A stretch of 6,621 nucleotides of DNA from DATAFF01 sp036257595 (GTDB lineage: Bacteria > Pseudomonadota > Alphaproteobacteria > Rhizobiales > Aestuariivirgaceae), in the NCBI GenBank assembly GCA_036257595.1, contig DATAFF010000038.1:1-6621 (forward strand). Direction: 5' to 3'. The translations under genes were made by a program, and so were the position numbers. Position 1 is the stretch's first letter. The number at the start of each line of letters is the position of its first letter. The notes beneath the pieces are model-generated. The model saw only the letters and a program-made list of their open reading frames with translations, was not told where the DNA came from and searched no databases. This document shows, piece after piece, positions 1-6,621 of this stretch.

Positions 1-909
1 GCCCCCGTTGACGAGCTCGCCCGGGCCTATATCCATCCCGATGATGCCGAGCGCTGGCAAGCGGCGATCCTAAGATCCGCCGCTACCCTCAAACCCTATG
101 ATGTCGAATGGCGGCCGCTGAGCCCCGACGGCGAGGAACGCTGGGTGCGCAGCATGGCCCGCGCCGGCCGTGCGGCGGATGGCTCGGTGTTCTGGGACGG
201 CATCTCGCTCGACATTACGGCGCAAAAGCGCGACGAGGCGGCGCTCAAACGCGAGATCGAGGAGCGCCGCGAGGTCGAGCGCCATCAAAGCGTGCTCATT
301 GCCGAGCTCAATCACCGGGTTCGCAACACCCTCGCCATCATCCTGGCGATCGCGCAGCAAACGGTGCGCAGCGCCCCCGACCTCGAAAGCTTCGCGCGTA
401 TCTTCAGTGGTCGCATCCAGGCACTCGCCCAGGCTCATACGCTCCTGTCGGAGAAGGACTGGACGACCACCACGCTGACCGATCTCGTGCGCGAGGCGGT
501 CGCGCCCTACGACCTGCCCCGCGGCCGCGTGCATCTCATCGGCGATCCTGTCGAGATCGCGGCGCGGCCGGCGATTGCGCTGAGCCTCACCTTCCATGAG
601 CTTGCCACCAATGCCGGCAAATACGGCTCCCTCAGCTCCGATACCGGCACTGTCGAGATCACCTGGTGGGTCGAGGGCGGCCTGCTGCATGTCGTCTGGG
701 CCGAGAAGGGCGGCCCACCCTGCGCCACCCCGTCGCGGCGCGGCTTCGGCGGGCTGCTCATCCAGATGAATGTCGAGCAAGAGCTGTCCGGTGAGCTGCA
801 CCAGCTTTTCGGTCCCGAAGGCTTTCGTTGCGAGATGACCCTGCCGCTGGACAAGCTCGCCAAGCGGGCGCCGGTTTTCCGCATGCGAGCCGGTCTCGAA
901 CGCACATAA
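1..909 (+). CDS. HWE-family sensor histidine kinase with PAS domain (5' end missing)
   Basis: The frame is open from base 1, so the N terminus lies outside the window; 302 residues are visible. Residues 1-75 look like the C-terminal half of a PAS_3 fold (HPDD near the start, then a DG..RWV stretch and a closing DIT..K motif at about 71-76). A charged helical linker (about 76-100) follows, then the H-box ELNHRVRNTLA with phospho-acceptor His105. The N-box HELATNAGKYGSLS has His199 and Asn204, and the ATP-binding region has Trp233-x-Glu235 followed by GGP. The N-box His plus WxE is the signature that names the HWE kinases, common in Rhizobiales and often linked to light or general stress sensing. 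The C-terminal GFGGLLI box is intact. The visible part has no transmembrane segment and no receiver domain. An internal ATG at 145 is not a credible start because it would cut the PAS domain. The ligand and partner regulator are unknown. Confidence 0.93.
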   Translation, partial: APVDELARAYIHPDDAERWQAAILRSAATLKPYDVEWRPLSPDGEERWVRSMARAGRAADGSVFWDGISLDITAQKRDEAALKREIEERREVERHQSVLIAELNHRVRNTLAIILAIAQQTVRSAPDLESFARIFSGRIQALAQAHTLLSEKDWTTTTLTDLVREAVAPYDLPRGRVHLIGDPVEIAARPAIALSLTFHELATNAGKYGSLSSDTGTVEITWWVEGGLLHVVWAEKGGPPCATPSRRGFGGLLIQMNVEQELSGELHQLFGPEGFRCEMTLPLDKLAKRAPVFRMRAGLERT

Positions 910-940
910 ATTCTTCTTTATATAAAGCCTTCTTTATGTG
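903..940. promoter_or_regulatory. Two-dyad AT-rich operator upstream of the methyltransferase cluster
   Basis: Two 16-bp dyads lie directly side by side, ataaattcttctttat (906-921) and ataaagccttctttat (922-937). They match at 14 of 16 positions and share the form ATAAA-N6-TTTAT. At a larger scale the whole 38 bp is symmetric: outer arms cacataaa (903-910) and tttatgtg (933-940) are perfect inverses, and the centre ctttatataaag (916-927) is a perfect palindrome. It is strikingly AT-rich against its surroundings and sits 33 bp before the bmt start. Adjacent dyads suggest paired dimer binding. Methionine-cycle genes in Proteobacteria are often controlled by ArsR-type SAM or SAH sensors (SahR, SamR) that bind such palindromes; assignment to one of these is inference. 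The first dyad covers the kinase stop codon. Confidence 0.6.
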
Positions 941-972
941 ATGATCGCGTTGTCAGTTAAGGGATCTTTCCG

Positions 973-1989
973 ATGTCGCGGACTTCCTTCCTATCCGAGC
1001 TCGAGTCGCGGCCATGGCTCCTGGCCGATGGCGCCACCGGCACCAATTTGTTCCAGATGGGTCTGGTCTCAGGCGATGCGCCCGAATTGTGGAATTTCGA
1101 GCATCCCGATCGCGTCCGCCAGTTGCATCGAAGCTTCATTGATGCCGGCGCCGACATCATCCTCACCAACTCCTTCGGCGGCAATCGTTACCGCCTCAAG
1201 CTTCACAATGCCGAGGGGCAGGTGAGGGAAATCAATCAGGCGGCCGCCGCCAATGCCCGGGCCGAGGCGGACGCCGCCTCCCGTCCGGTGATCGTTGCCG
1301 GCTCGATGGGGCCGACCGGCGAGATCTTTGCGCCCGTCGGAACCCTGCCGCATGAAGACGGTGTTGCCGCATTCGCCGAGCAGGCGCAGGCGCTTGCCGA
1401 GGGCGGGGTCGACGTGCTCTGGATCGAGACAATGTCGTCGGAGGAGGAGCTCCGCGCGGCAGTCGAGGGTGCCGCCACGGCCGGCCTGCCGATCGTCACC
1501 ACCATGAGCTTCGACACCAATGGCAGGACCATGATGGGCGTCACGCCGCAGGCCTTCGCGACGCTGACGACCGGGCTTGCCGCCGCGCCGACGGCGATCG
1601 GCGCCAATTGCGGCACCGGCGCGCCGGAGCTCGTCGCCACCGTGCTCGCCATCACCGCGACGCGGCCCGAGGCGGTCGTCGTGGCCAAGGGAAATTGCGG
1701 CATCCCGGAATATCACGACGGGCACATCCACTATTCCGGCACCCCCGAATTGATGGCCGACTATGCGCGGCTCGCCCGCGATGCCGGCGCCCGCATCATC
1801 GGCGGTTGCTGCGGGACCTCGCCGGAGCATCTCGCGGCCATGCGGCAGGCGCTCGACGCCCATGTGCCCGAGCATAGGCCATCGGTGGCCGAGGTCGAGC
1901 TGCGGCTCGGCGCGGTGTCGGCGCTGGCCAAGGGCATCGACGCGGCCGCCTCGGCCGGCGAGCGGCGGGAGCGGCGGCGGCGGTCGTGA
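973..1989 (+). CDS. bmt: Homocysteine S-methyltransferase, bmt / MetH N-domain type
   Basis: A 338-residue cytosolic TIM-barrel enzyme expected to transfer a methyl group to the thiol of homocysteine, giving methionine. The N-terminal family motif LADGATGTNL is at residues 17-26. The three zinc-binding cysteines are in place: Cys213 in GANCGTG, and Cys279-Cys280 in GGCCGTS. Length fits a single homocysteine-methyltransferase domain; pterin, B12 and reactivation domains of full MetH are absent. AAGGGA (959-964) lies 8 nt before the ATG and supports this start. It is followed on the same strand by a corrinoid protein and a DUF1638 protein, which suggests that the methyl donor is the corrinoid protein rather than betaine directly, although such genes are usually named betaine-homocysteine methyltransferase (bmt). 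The C terminus ends in an Arg-rich tail (about residues 330-338). The family is sure; the methyl donor is not. Confidence 0.92.
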   Translation: MSRTSFLSELESRPWLLADGATGTNLFQMGLVSGDAPELWNFEHPDRVRQLHRSFIDAGADIILTNSFGGNRYRLKLHNAEGQVREINQAAAANARAEADAASRPVIVAGSMGPTGEIFAPVGTLPHEDGVAAFAEQAQALAEGGVDVLWIETMSSEEELRAAVEGAATAGLPIVTTMSFDTNGRTMMGVTPQAFATLTTGLAAAPTAIGANCGTGAPELVATVLAITATRPEAVVVAKGNCGIPEYHDGHIHYSGTPELMADYARLARDAGARIIGGCCGTSPEHLAAMRQALDAHVPEHRPSVAEVELRLGAVSALAKGIDAAASAGERRERRRRS

Positions 1990-2126
1990 GTTCCGCTGTC
2001 GCACGCATCTTCGGCGGTGGTCGCAAAGATCTCGGCAATGGTCGCCCGGAAGCGCGGGGATCTGCTGTTCAACCGATAGTTTCGCGGCATTTAGGCGGTC
2101 TCGGGCCGCTGGTTCCGGTTCCGATC

Positions 2127-2132
2127 AGGAGA
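2127..2132 (+). promoter_or_regulatory. Ribosome binding site fixing the start of the corrinoid protein gene
   Basis: AGGAGA ends 5 nt before the ATG at 2138. The same frame stays open for 125 codons upstream and runs under bmt, so this site decides the start. The protein from 2138 begins where corrinoid proteins of this family normally begin, with the acidic N-terminal cap helices. Confidence 0.75.
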
Positions 2133-2137
2133 ACCCC

Positions 2138-2842
<705 letters not shown>

Positions 2843-2882
2843 CAGGCATTCGGCGGTGGCGGGGTCAAGGTCGCCAGCCCAT

Positions 2883-3542
2883 ATGGACGACATGGACAAA
2901 CGCGACGCCGCACTCCCAGAGCTCCCGCCGGGCGAAGATTTCGCCTTCACCCGGGGCAGGGGGGACGTGCTGCTGATCGCCTGCGGCGCGCTCGCCCGCG
3001 AGATTGTTGCGCTGATCGAGGCCAATCGCTGGCGGGCCTTCGACGTGCAATGCCTGCCGGCGATCTGGCACAACACGCCGTCGCGCATTCCGGAGGCGGT
3101 TCGCCGGCTCATTCGCGACAACAAGAGCCGCTATCGCTCGATTTTCGTCCTTTATGGCGACTGTGGCACCGGTGGCCTGCTCGACAAGGTTCTGGCCGAG
3201 GAGGGGGTCGAGCGCATTGCCGGGCCGCATTGCTACTCGTTCCTGACCGGCAATGAGCGCTTCGACAAGACGGCGGAGGAGGATCTCACCACGTTCTTCC
3301 TCACCGATTATCTGGCCCGGCATTTCGACAAGCTGATCTGGGAGGGGCTGGGCATTGCGGCCCATCCCGAGCTGCTGCCGCTCTATTTCGGCAATTACAC
3401 GAGGCTCGTCTATCTTGCCCAAACCCGCGATCCGGCGCTCGAGGCGAAAGCGCGGGAGGCGGCGGCGTGGCTTGGCCTCGCCTATGAATACCGCTTCACC
3501 GGCTATGGCGAATTGGGGCTGGCGCTGACGGCACGGGCCTGA
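2883..3542 (+). CDS. DUF1638 protein, corrinoid-methyltransferase associated
   Basis: A 219-residue soluble protein of the DUF1638 family, recognised from ACGALAREI (33-41), LPAIWHNTP (58-66), YGDCGTGGLLD (91-101) and GPHCYSF (114-120). Cys34, His63, Cys94, His116 and Cys117 fall within these conserved blocks and could bind a metal or cluster; that is inference. DUF1638 genes recur beside corrinoid proteins and methyltransferases in methanogens and Alphaproteobacteria, and a role in keeping a split B12-dependent methionine synthase active has, as I recall, been proposed from mutant-fitness work. The gap of 40 bp after the corrinoid gene indicates one transcript. The start is uncertain: ATG 2883 has only AAGG 12 nt upstream, ATG 2892 is three codons later, and a TTG at 2826 would overlap the preceding gene. 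The 3' end overlaps the convergent permease gene. Confidence 0.88.
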   Translation: MDDMDKRDAALPELPPGEDFAFTRGRGDVLLIACGALAREIVALIEANRWRAFDVQCLPAIWHNTPSRIPEAVRRLIRDNKSRYRSIFVLYGDCGTGGLLDKVLAEEGVERIAGPHCYSFLTGNERFDKTAEEDLTTFFLTDYLARHFDKLIWEGLGIAAHPELLPLYFGNYTRLVYLAQTRDPALEAKAREAAAWLGLAYEYRFTGYGELGLALTARA

Positions 3543-4492
3543 TCCGTTTCGGCCTTGGTCTGCTCGCGATAGAACACATAGGTGCCGGCGCCGACGATGA
3601 TGACGATGCCGAGCCAGCTGACGGGGTCCGGCCATTCCCGCCAGAACAACCAGCCATAGAGCACGCTCCAGATCAGCGCCGTATATTCGAACGGGGCGAC
3701 CACATTGGCTTCGGCGATCCGATAGGCCTGGGTCAGCAGCGTCAGGGCCAGTGCCGCGACCACCCCGCAGGACGCCATCAGCAGGAAGTCGAACGTGCTC
3801 GGCGTGGTCCAGCCGCGCATCAGGAACGCAAGGCTGCGATGGTTCTCGCCGTCATAGCCGCCCGCACCGAATATCGCGGAGAGCGTGAGCGCGCCAAGCA
3901 GGAACACGCCATTGCCCCAGGTCGACATTGCCGGCGCCGTCTCGGTGGCGCCGATGCGGCGTGTCAGGACCATGGCTGCCGCATAGAGAAAGGCCGAGGT
4001 GATCGGCAGCAGCGCCGCCCACTCGAACAGATCGGTCCCCGGCCGCGCGATGGCGAAGACCCCGATGAAGCCGATCACCACCGCCGCCCAGCGACGCGCG
4101 CCGACACGCTCGCCGAGAAAGAGGACGGACAGGACGGTGATGAACAGCGGCGCCGCGAAGTAGAGTGCCACCGCGGTGGCGATCGGCAGCGCCGCCAGCC
4201 CGAGATAATAGCAGCTATAGGCCACGAAGGCCAAAACGCCCCGGACCAGCAGCCATGGCCATCCCGGCCCGGTCAGCGTGCCGAACCCGCCATCGCGCCA
4301 CACCAGGAGGAACAGCACCGGAAAGGCGGTGAGGCTCCGCAGCACCATGGCCTCATGCAGCGGGTAGACGCCGCTGATCTTCTTGATCACCACATCCTGG
4401 ATCGCGAACACCGCGATCCCGAGGATCAGGCAGGCAATGCCCTTGAGACTGTCGGAGCGAGCAGCGGTTGCAGCAGTGACATCCTGTTTCAT
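3503..4492 (-). CDS. DMT-superfamily permease with two EamA domains
   Basis: A 329-residue inner-membrane protein with about ten hydrophobic segments in two repeated halves: EamA 1 at about residues 16-149 and EamA 2 at about 163-308. The first repeat ends in PLFITVLSVLFLGERVGARR (115-134), the second in the stretch VAPFEYTALIWSVLYGWLFW (265-284); both show the usual EamA pattern before the last helix of each half. The C-terminal tail (about 310-329) is polar and probably cytoplasmic. GAGGGA (complement of 4496-4501) lies just before the ATG and supports the start. Relatives export or import amino acids, SAM, riboflavin or drugs, and the sequence alone does not set the substrate. SAM transport would fit the methionine cluster it faces, but that is a guess. 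It converges on and overlaps the DUF1638 gene by 40 bp, and is divergent from the NRAMP gene. Confidence 0.92.
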   Translation of the reverse strand: MKQDVTAATAARSDSLKGIACLILGIAVFAIQDVVIKKISGVYPLHEAMVLRSLTAFPVLFLLVWRDGGFGTLTGPGWPWLLVRGVLAFVAYSCYYLGLAALPIATAVALYFAAPLFITVLSVLFLGERVGARRWAAVVIGFIGVFAIARPGTDLFEWAALLPITSAFLYAAAMVLTRRIGATETAPAMSTWGNGVFLLGALTLSAIFGAGGYDGENHRSLAFLMRGWTTPSTFDFLLMASCGVVAALALTLLTQAYRIAEANVVAPFEYTALIWSVLYGWLFWREWPDPVSWLGIVIIVGAGTYVFYREQTKAETDQARAVSASPNSP

Positions 4493-4511
4493 GAATCCCT
4501 CGACCCGTGCT

Positions 4512-4539
4512 CTGATAGCGGTGCGGCGAGCGTCGTCAA
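4512..4539 (-). promoter_or_regulatory. Candidate sigma-70 promoter of the EamA permease gene
   Basis: Read on the minus strand, TTGACG (complement of 4534-4539) and TATCAG (complement of 4512-4517) are separated by 16 nt. They match the -35 consensus at 5 of 6 positions and the -10 at 4 of 6. The predicted start of transcription near 4505 would leave a leader of about a dozen bases that just holds the ribosome binding site. This is pattern matching only. Confidence 0.35.
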
Positions 4540-4569
4540 TCTCAAATGGCCATGAACAATCGGAAAATT

Positions 4570-4588
4570 ATTGCAAATGGTTCGCAAT
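4570..4588. promoter_or_regulatory. Fur/Mur-like 19-bp dyad upstream of the NRAMP gene
   Basis: The sequence attgcaaatggttcgcaat is an imperfect palindrome: the outer five bases on each side (ATTGC and GCAAT) pair perfectly and the inner AA/TT pair also holds. Length, symmetry and AT-rich setting suit a Fur-superfamily operator. In Alphaproteobacteria mntH is commonly repressed by manganese through Mur (a Fur homologue) or MntR. The dyad sits just before a weak -10-like TATCTA (4591-4596), where a bound repressor would block polymerase. The regulator is inferred from gene context; I have not matched it to a verified consensus. Confidence 0.45.
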
Positions 4589-4628
4589 CTTATCTAGCAT
4601 GGGAAGCATTTTCATTTGGCATGGGAAG

Positions 4629-5984
4629 ATGTTGCAAAAGACCGCCATCGACCGCGTCGATGACGCCGAACGCGAACGTTCCTCACTGCCGGAGGTCTTC
4701 CGCACCATCCCGGTCAGCACCAGCGGCACGTTCTGGCGGCGGCTGGTTGCCTTTATCGGCCCCGGCTATCTGGTGGCGACCGGCTATATGGACCCGGGCA
4801 ACTGGGCGACCGCGCTCGCCGGCGGTTCGGCCTTCGGCTACCAGCTCCTGGCAGTGGCCCTCATCTCCAACATCATGGCCATCCTTCTGCAAGCGCTTTG
4901 CGCCCGCCTCGGGCTTGGCGCCGGGCTCGATCTAGCCCAAGCCTGCCGGCGGGAGTTTCCGCGGCCGGTATCGCTCGGCCTGTGGGTGTTGGCCGAGACG
5001 GCGATCATCGCCACCGATCTCGCGGAGGTCATCGGCACCGCCATCGGGCTTCAGCTCCTGTTCGGCATTCCCGTGGGCGTCGGCGTCATCATCACCGCGC
5101 TCGACGTGTTTCTCATCCTATGGATGCAGAGCCTCGGTTTTCGCTGGATCGAGGCATTTGTCATCGCGATGCTGGCGCTGATCTTCATCTGCTTCGGCAT
5201 CGAGATGTGGCTGGCGCAGCCAAATGTTGCGGCGATCCTCGACGGCTTCATTCCCTCAGCCGAGATCGTTACCAACCAGGAGATGCTGTATGTGGCGATG
5301 GGGATTCTCGGCGCCACCGTGATGCCGCACAATCTCTATCTCCATTCCGGCATCGTGCAGACCCGTGACGTCGGGCGGCACGACGCCGACAAGCGCGATG
5401 CCATTCGCCTGGCCACCGTCGACTCCACGGTGGCGCTGGCGACAGCGCTGTTCGTCAATGCTTCCATCCTCATTCTGGCGGCCGCCGCCTTTCATGCGAG
5501 CGGCAGCACCGCGATCGCGGAGCTCGGCGAGGCCTATGCGCTCCTGGCACCGCTGCTCGGGACTTCGCTGGCTGCGACGCTGTTCGCCCTGGCGCTGCTC
5601 GCCTGCGGGCTCAACTCGACGGTCACCGCGACGCTCGCCGGCCAGATCGTGATGCAGGGCTTCCTCGAGCTCAGGCTGAAACCTTGGGTGAGGCGCCTCC
5701 TCACCCGCGGCATCGCCATCATTCCGGCGGCCGCCGTCACCATTCTTTATGGCGAGAGCGCGACCGCCAGGCTGCTGATCGGCAGCCAGGTGGTGCTGTC
5801 GCTGCAGCTGCCCTTCGCGGTGATACCGCTCGTGCTGTTCACCGCGCGCCGGCGCATCATGGGCAACCTCGTGGCGCCGCGCTGGCTGACGATCGCGACC
5901 GGCATCATCGCCGTGATCATCGTTGCGCTCAATGTGAAGCTGCTCTTCGACACATTCATCGCCGGCGGGCTTTTGCCGAGGTAG
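4629..5984 (+). CDS. mntH: NRAMP-family divalent metal (Mn2+) transporter
   Basis: A 451-residue inner-membrane protein expected to import Mn2+ (or Fe2+) with protons. The first helix carries the metal-binding DPGN motif (Asp55, Asn58) in GYMDPGNWATALAGG, and helix 6 carries MPHNLYLHS with Met232 and His234, the signature pair for transition-metal selectivity. About eleven hydrophobic segments fill the rest. The family is clear from these two motifs and the length. The start is less certain. ATG 4629 places the N terminus a usual distance before LPEVFRTIPV, but its only Shine-Dalgarno-like sequence, GGGAAG, abuts the ATG. ATG 4599 (461 residues) has no binding site and would lie next to or upstream of the probable transcription start. 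The frame stays open back to 4383, running antisense to the permease gene. Regulation by a Fur/Mur-type repressor is suggested by the upstream dyad. Confidence 0.92.
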   Translation: MLQKTAIDRVDDAERERSSLPEVFRTIPVSTSGTFWRRLVAFIGPGYLVATGYMDPGNWATALAGGSAFGYQLLAVALISNIMAILLQALCARLGLGAGLDLAQACRREFPRPVSLGLWVLAETAIIATDLAEVIGTAIGLQLLFGIPVGVGVIITALDVFLILWMQSLGFRWIEAFVIAMLALIFICFGIEMWLAQPNVAAILDGFIPSAEIVTNQEMLYVAMGILGATVMPHNLYLHSGIVQTRDVGRHDADKRDAIRLATVDSTVALATALFVNASILILAAAAFHASGSTAIAELGEAYALLAPLLGTSLAATLFALALLACGLNSTVTATLAGQIVMQGFLELRLKPWVRRLLTRGIAIIPAAAVTILYGESATARLLIGSQVVLSLQLPFAVIPLVLFTARRRIMGNLVAPRWLTIATGIIAVIIVALNVKLLFDTFIAGGLLPR

Positions 5985-5990
5985 AGAAGA

Positions 5991-6055
5991 CAGTAGGCAG
6001 TAGGGAGTAGGGAAGAACACCGCTCACGGCCTAATGCCTATTTGCCTACTGCCTG
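5991..6055. repeat. Heptamer short tandem repeats forming an inverted repeat
   Basis: The left side has three tandem heptamers, cagtagg, cagtagg and gagtagg (5991-6011). The right side has related heptamers on the opposite strand: gcctaat (6029-6035), gcctatt (6036-6042) and gcctact (6044-6050). The arms aggcagtagg (5995-6004) and cctactgcct (6045-6054) are perfect 10-bp inverses with a 40-nt loop. It fills most of the space between the NRAMP stop and the aminotransferase. It looks like a small intergenic repeat of the heptamer type. It could fold in RNA, but no T-run follows it. Confidence 0.7.
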
Positions 6056-6080
6056 ACGGGCGTTGGACCCCGACCACAGC

Positions 6081-6086
6081 GGAGGA
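6081..6086 (+). promoter_or_regulatory. Strong ribosome binding site of the aminotransferase gene
   Basis: GGAGGA followed by four bases and the ATG at 6091 is close to an ideal Shine-Dalgarno site and the strongest in the window. It fixes the start of a gene that runs off the right edge. Confidence 0.8.
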
Positions 6087-6090
6087 TTTC

Positions 6091-6621
6091 ATGGGAGAGC
6101 GCGTCGCCTGGTTCAATGGGAAAATCGTTCCGGAAAGCGAGGCCAAGGTCTCCTTCCGCGATTATGGCTTTGCCGTCGGCGACGGGGTGTTCGACACGCT
6201 GCGGACCTTCGGCCACAAGCCGTTCCTGCTCAAGGAGCATATCGATCGGCTCTTCCGGTCGCTGCGCTACAGCAACCTCGACCCCGGCCTGTCGCCGGAG
6301 GAGATGTCGCGGCACACCGAGGACGTCATCGAGCGCAATCTACCGCTCATCACGCCGGATGACGACTATTGGGTGACCCAATGGGTATCGCGCGGCCTGC
6401 GCAGCGAGTTTCGCAGCGGCCCGGCGAGCGAGCCGACGGTGATCATCGAGTGCTCGCCCTTGCCGTTCAAGATGCGGGCTCGCGGCATGCGCGACGGGCT
6501 CGAGGTCGTGACTCCGCCGGGCATCCGCCGCACCCCGCCGGAAGCCATCAGTCCCCGCATGAAGTCGCTGAGCTATGCCAATCTGACGGCCGGCGACCAG
6601 GAGGTGCAGGCCCTCAAGCCT
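6091..6621 (+). CDS. Class IV PLP-dependent aminotransferase (3' end missing)
   Basis: The first 177 residues of a fold-type IV aminotransferase (branched-chain or D-amino-acid aminotransferase type), which moves an amino group to or from a 2-oxo acid. The opening RVAWFNGKIVPESEAKVSF and then DYGFAVGDGVFDTLRTF (residues 24-40) match the family's D.GF..GDGVF block. KEHIDRLFRSL (about 48-58) follows the usual H.DRL pattern. Lys158 in RMKSLSYANL is the predicted Schiff-base lysine. The usual length is about 280-320 residues, so roughly 40% is missing. The cofactor-binding C-terminal half is outside, and substrate choice (IlvE, DAAT or 4-amino-4-deoxychorismate lyase-like) cannot be decided; lack of the KGGNY form at the lysine makes a typical IlvE less likely. 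The gene is separated from the NRAMP gene by the heptamer repeat and has its own strong ribosome binding site, so it is probably independent. Confidence 0.9.
   Translation, partial: MGERVAWFNGKIVPESEAKVSFRDYGFAVGDGVFDTLRTFGHKPFLLKEHIDRLFRSLRYSNLDPGLSPEEMSRHTEDVIERNLPLITPDDDYWVTQWVSRGLRSEFRSGPASEPTVIIECSPLPFKMRARGMRDGLEVVTPPGIRRTPPEAISPRMKSLSYANLTAGDQEVQALKP

Noticed and set aside
903..940. Terminator of the sensor kinase gene
   Set aside because: The stems are almost wholly A/T and the symmetry is nested dyads next to a start codon, which fits protein binding far better than a stable RNA hairpin.
1069..2004. Long minus-strand open frame antisense to the homocysteine methyltransferase gene
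   Set aside because: Its protein is low-complexity, rich in Arg, Gly and His with no family motif, as expected opposite a GC-rich gene; the plus strand has clear zinc-site motifs.
1990..2137. Possible cobalamin or SAM/SAH riboswitch in the gap before the corrinoid gene
   Set aside because: I find no B12-box-like sequence, no convincing set of paired helices and only a short GCGG/CCGC hairpin; the gap is also internal to the apparent operon.
3839..4555. Plus-strand open frame antisense to the EamA permease gene
   Set aside because: The product is a hydrophilic string of Arg, Gln, His and Asp without motifs; the minus strand gives a regular ten-helix permease.
4383..4628. Longer N terminus for the NRAMP protein from the upstream ATG at 4383
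   Set aside because: The extra residues lie opposite the 5' end of the permease gene, have no similarity to NRAMP N termini and would bury the promoter region inside the gene.
5256..6020. Minus-strand open frame antisense to the NRAMP gene
   Set aside because: Composition is typical of the reverse of a membrane protein gene, and no start or domain supports it.
5995..6054. Rho-independent terminator after the NRAMP gene
   Set aside because: The arms pair perfectly, but the loop is 40 nt and no T-run follows, so an intrinsic terminator is not supported.

Overview
The window is GC-rich, with short intergenic gaps and G/C-biased third codon positions. An HWE-family sensor kinase, a stand-alone homocysteine methyltransferase with a separate corrinoid protein and a DUF1638 protein, and the style of the EamA and NRAMP transporters all suggest an alphaproteobacterium, most likely Hyphomicrobiales (Rhizobiales). 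The genus cannot be fixed from this sequence.

Layout. Bases 1-909 hold the 3' part of a PAS-HWE histidine kinase gene. Its stop codon lies inside an AT-rich element (903-940) made of two adjacent 16-bp dyads, which looks like an operator. This element precedes a same-strand cluster at 973-3542: a homocysteine S-methyltransferase (bmt/MetH-N type), a DxHxxG corrinoid protein and a DUF1638 protein. A DMT/EamA permease gene (3503-4492, minus strand) converges on the cluster and overlaps the DUF1638 gene by 40 bp. The permease is divergent from an NRAMP divalent-metal transporter gene (4629-5984, mntH-like), whose upstream region carries a Fur/Mur-like 19-bp dyad. A heptamer-repeat inverted element (5991-6055) follows. 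The window ends in the 5' part of a class IV PLP aminotransferase gene (from 6091). No gap exceeds 300 bp. I see no tRNA, rRNA, CRISPR, insertion sequence or attachment site.

How the genes work together. The central cluster resembles a cobalamin-dependent methionine synthase taken apart. The homocysteine-binding zinc domain and the B12 domain are separate proteins, and neither the folate (pterin) domain nor the MetH reactivation domain is present in the window. DUF1638 sits beside them, as it often does beside corrinoid methyltransferase genes, and may help maintain or reactivate the corrinoid. Whether the methyl donor is methyl-tetrahydrofolate (with a pterin-domain protein encoded elsewhere) or a methylated amine such as glycine betaine cannot be told here. 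The kinase, EamA permease, NRAMP transporter and aminotransferase look like ordinary neighbours with no clear tie to this cluster.
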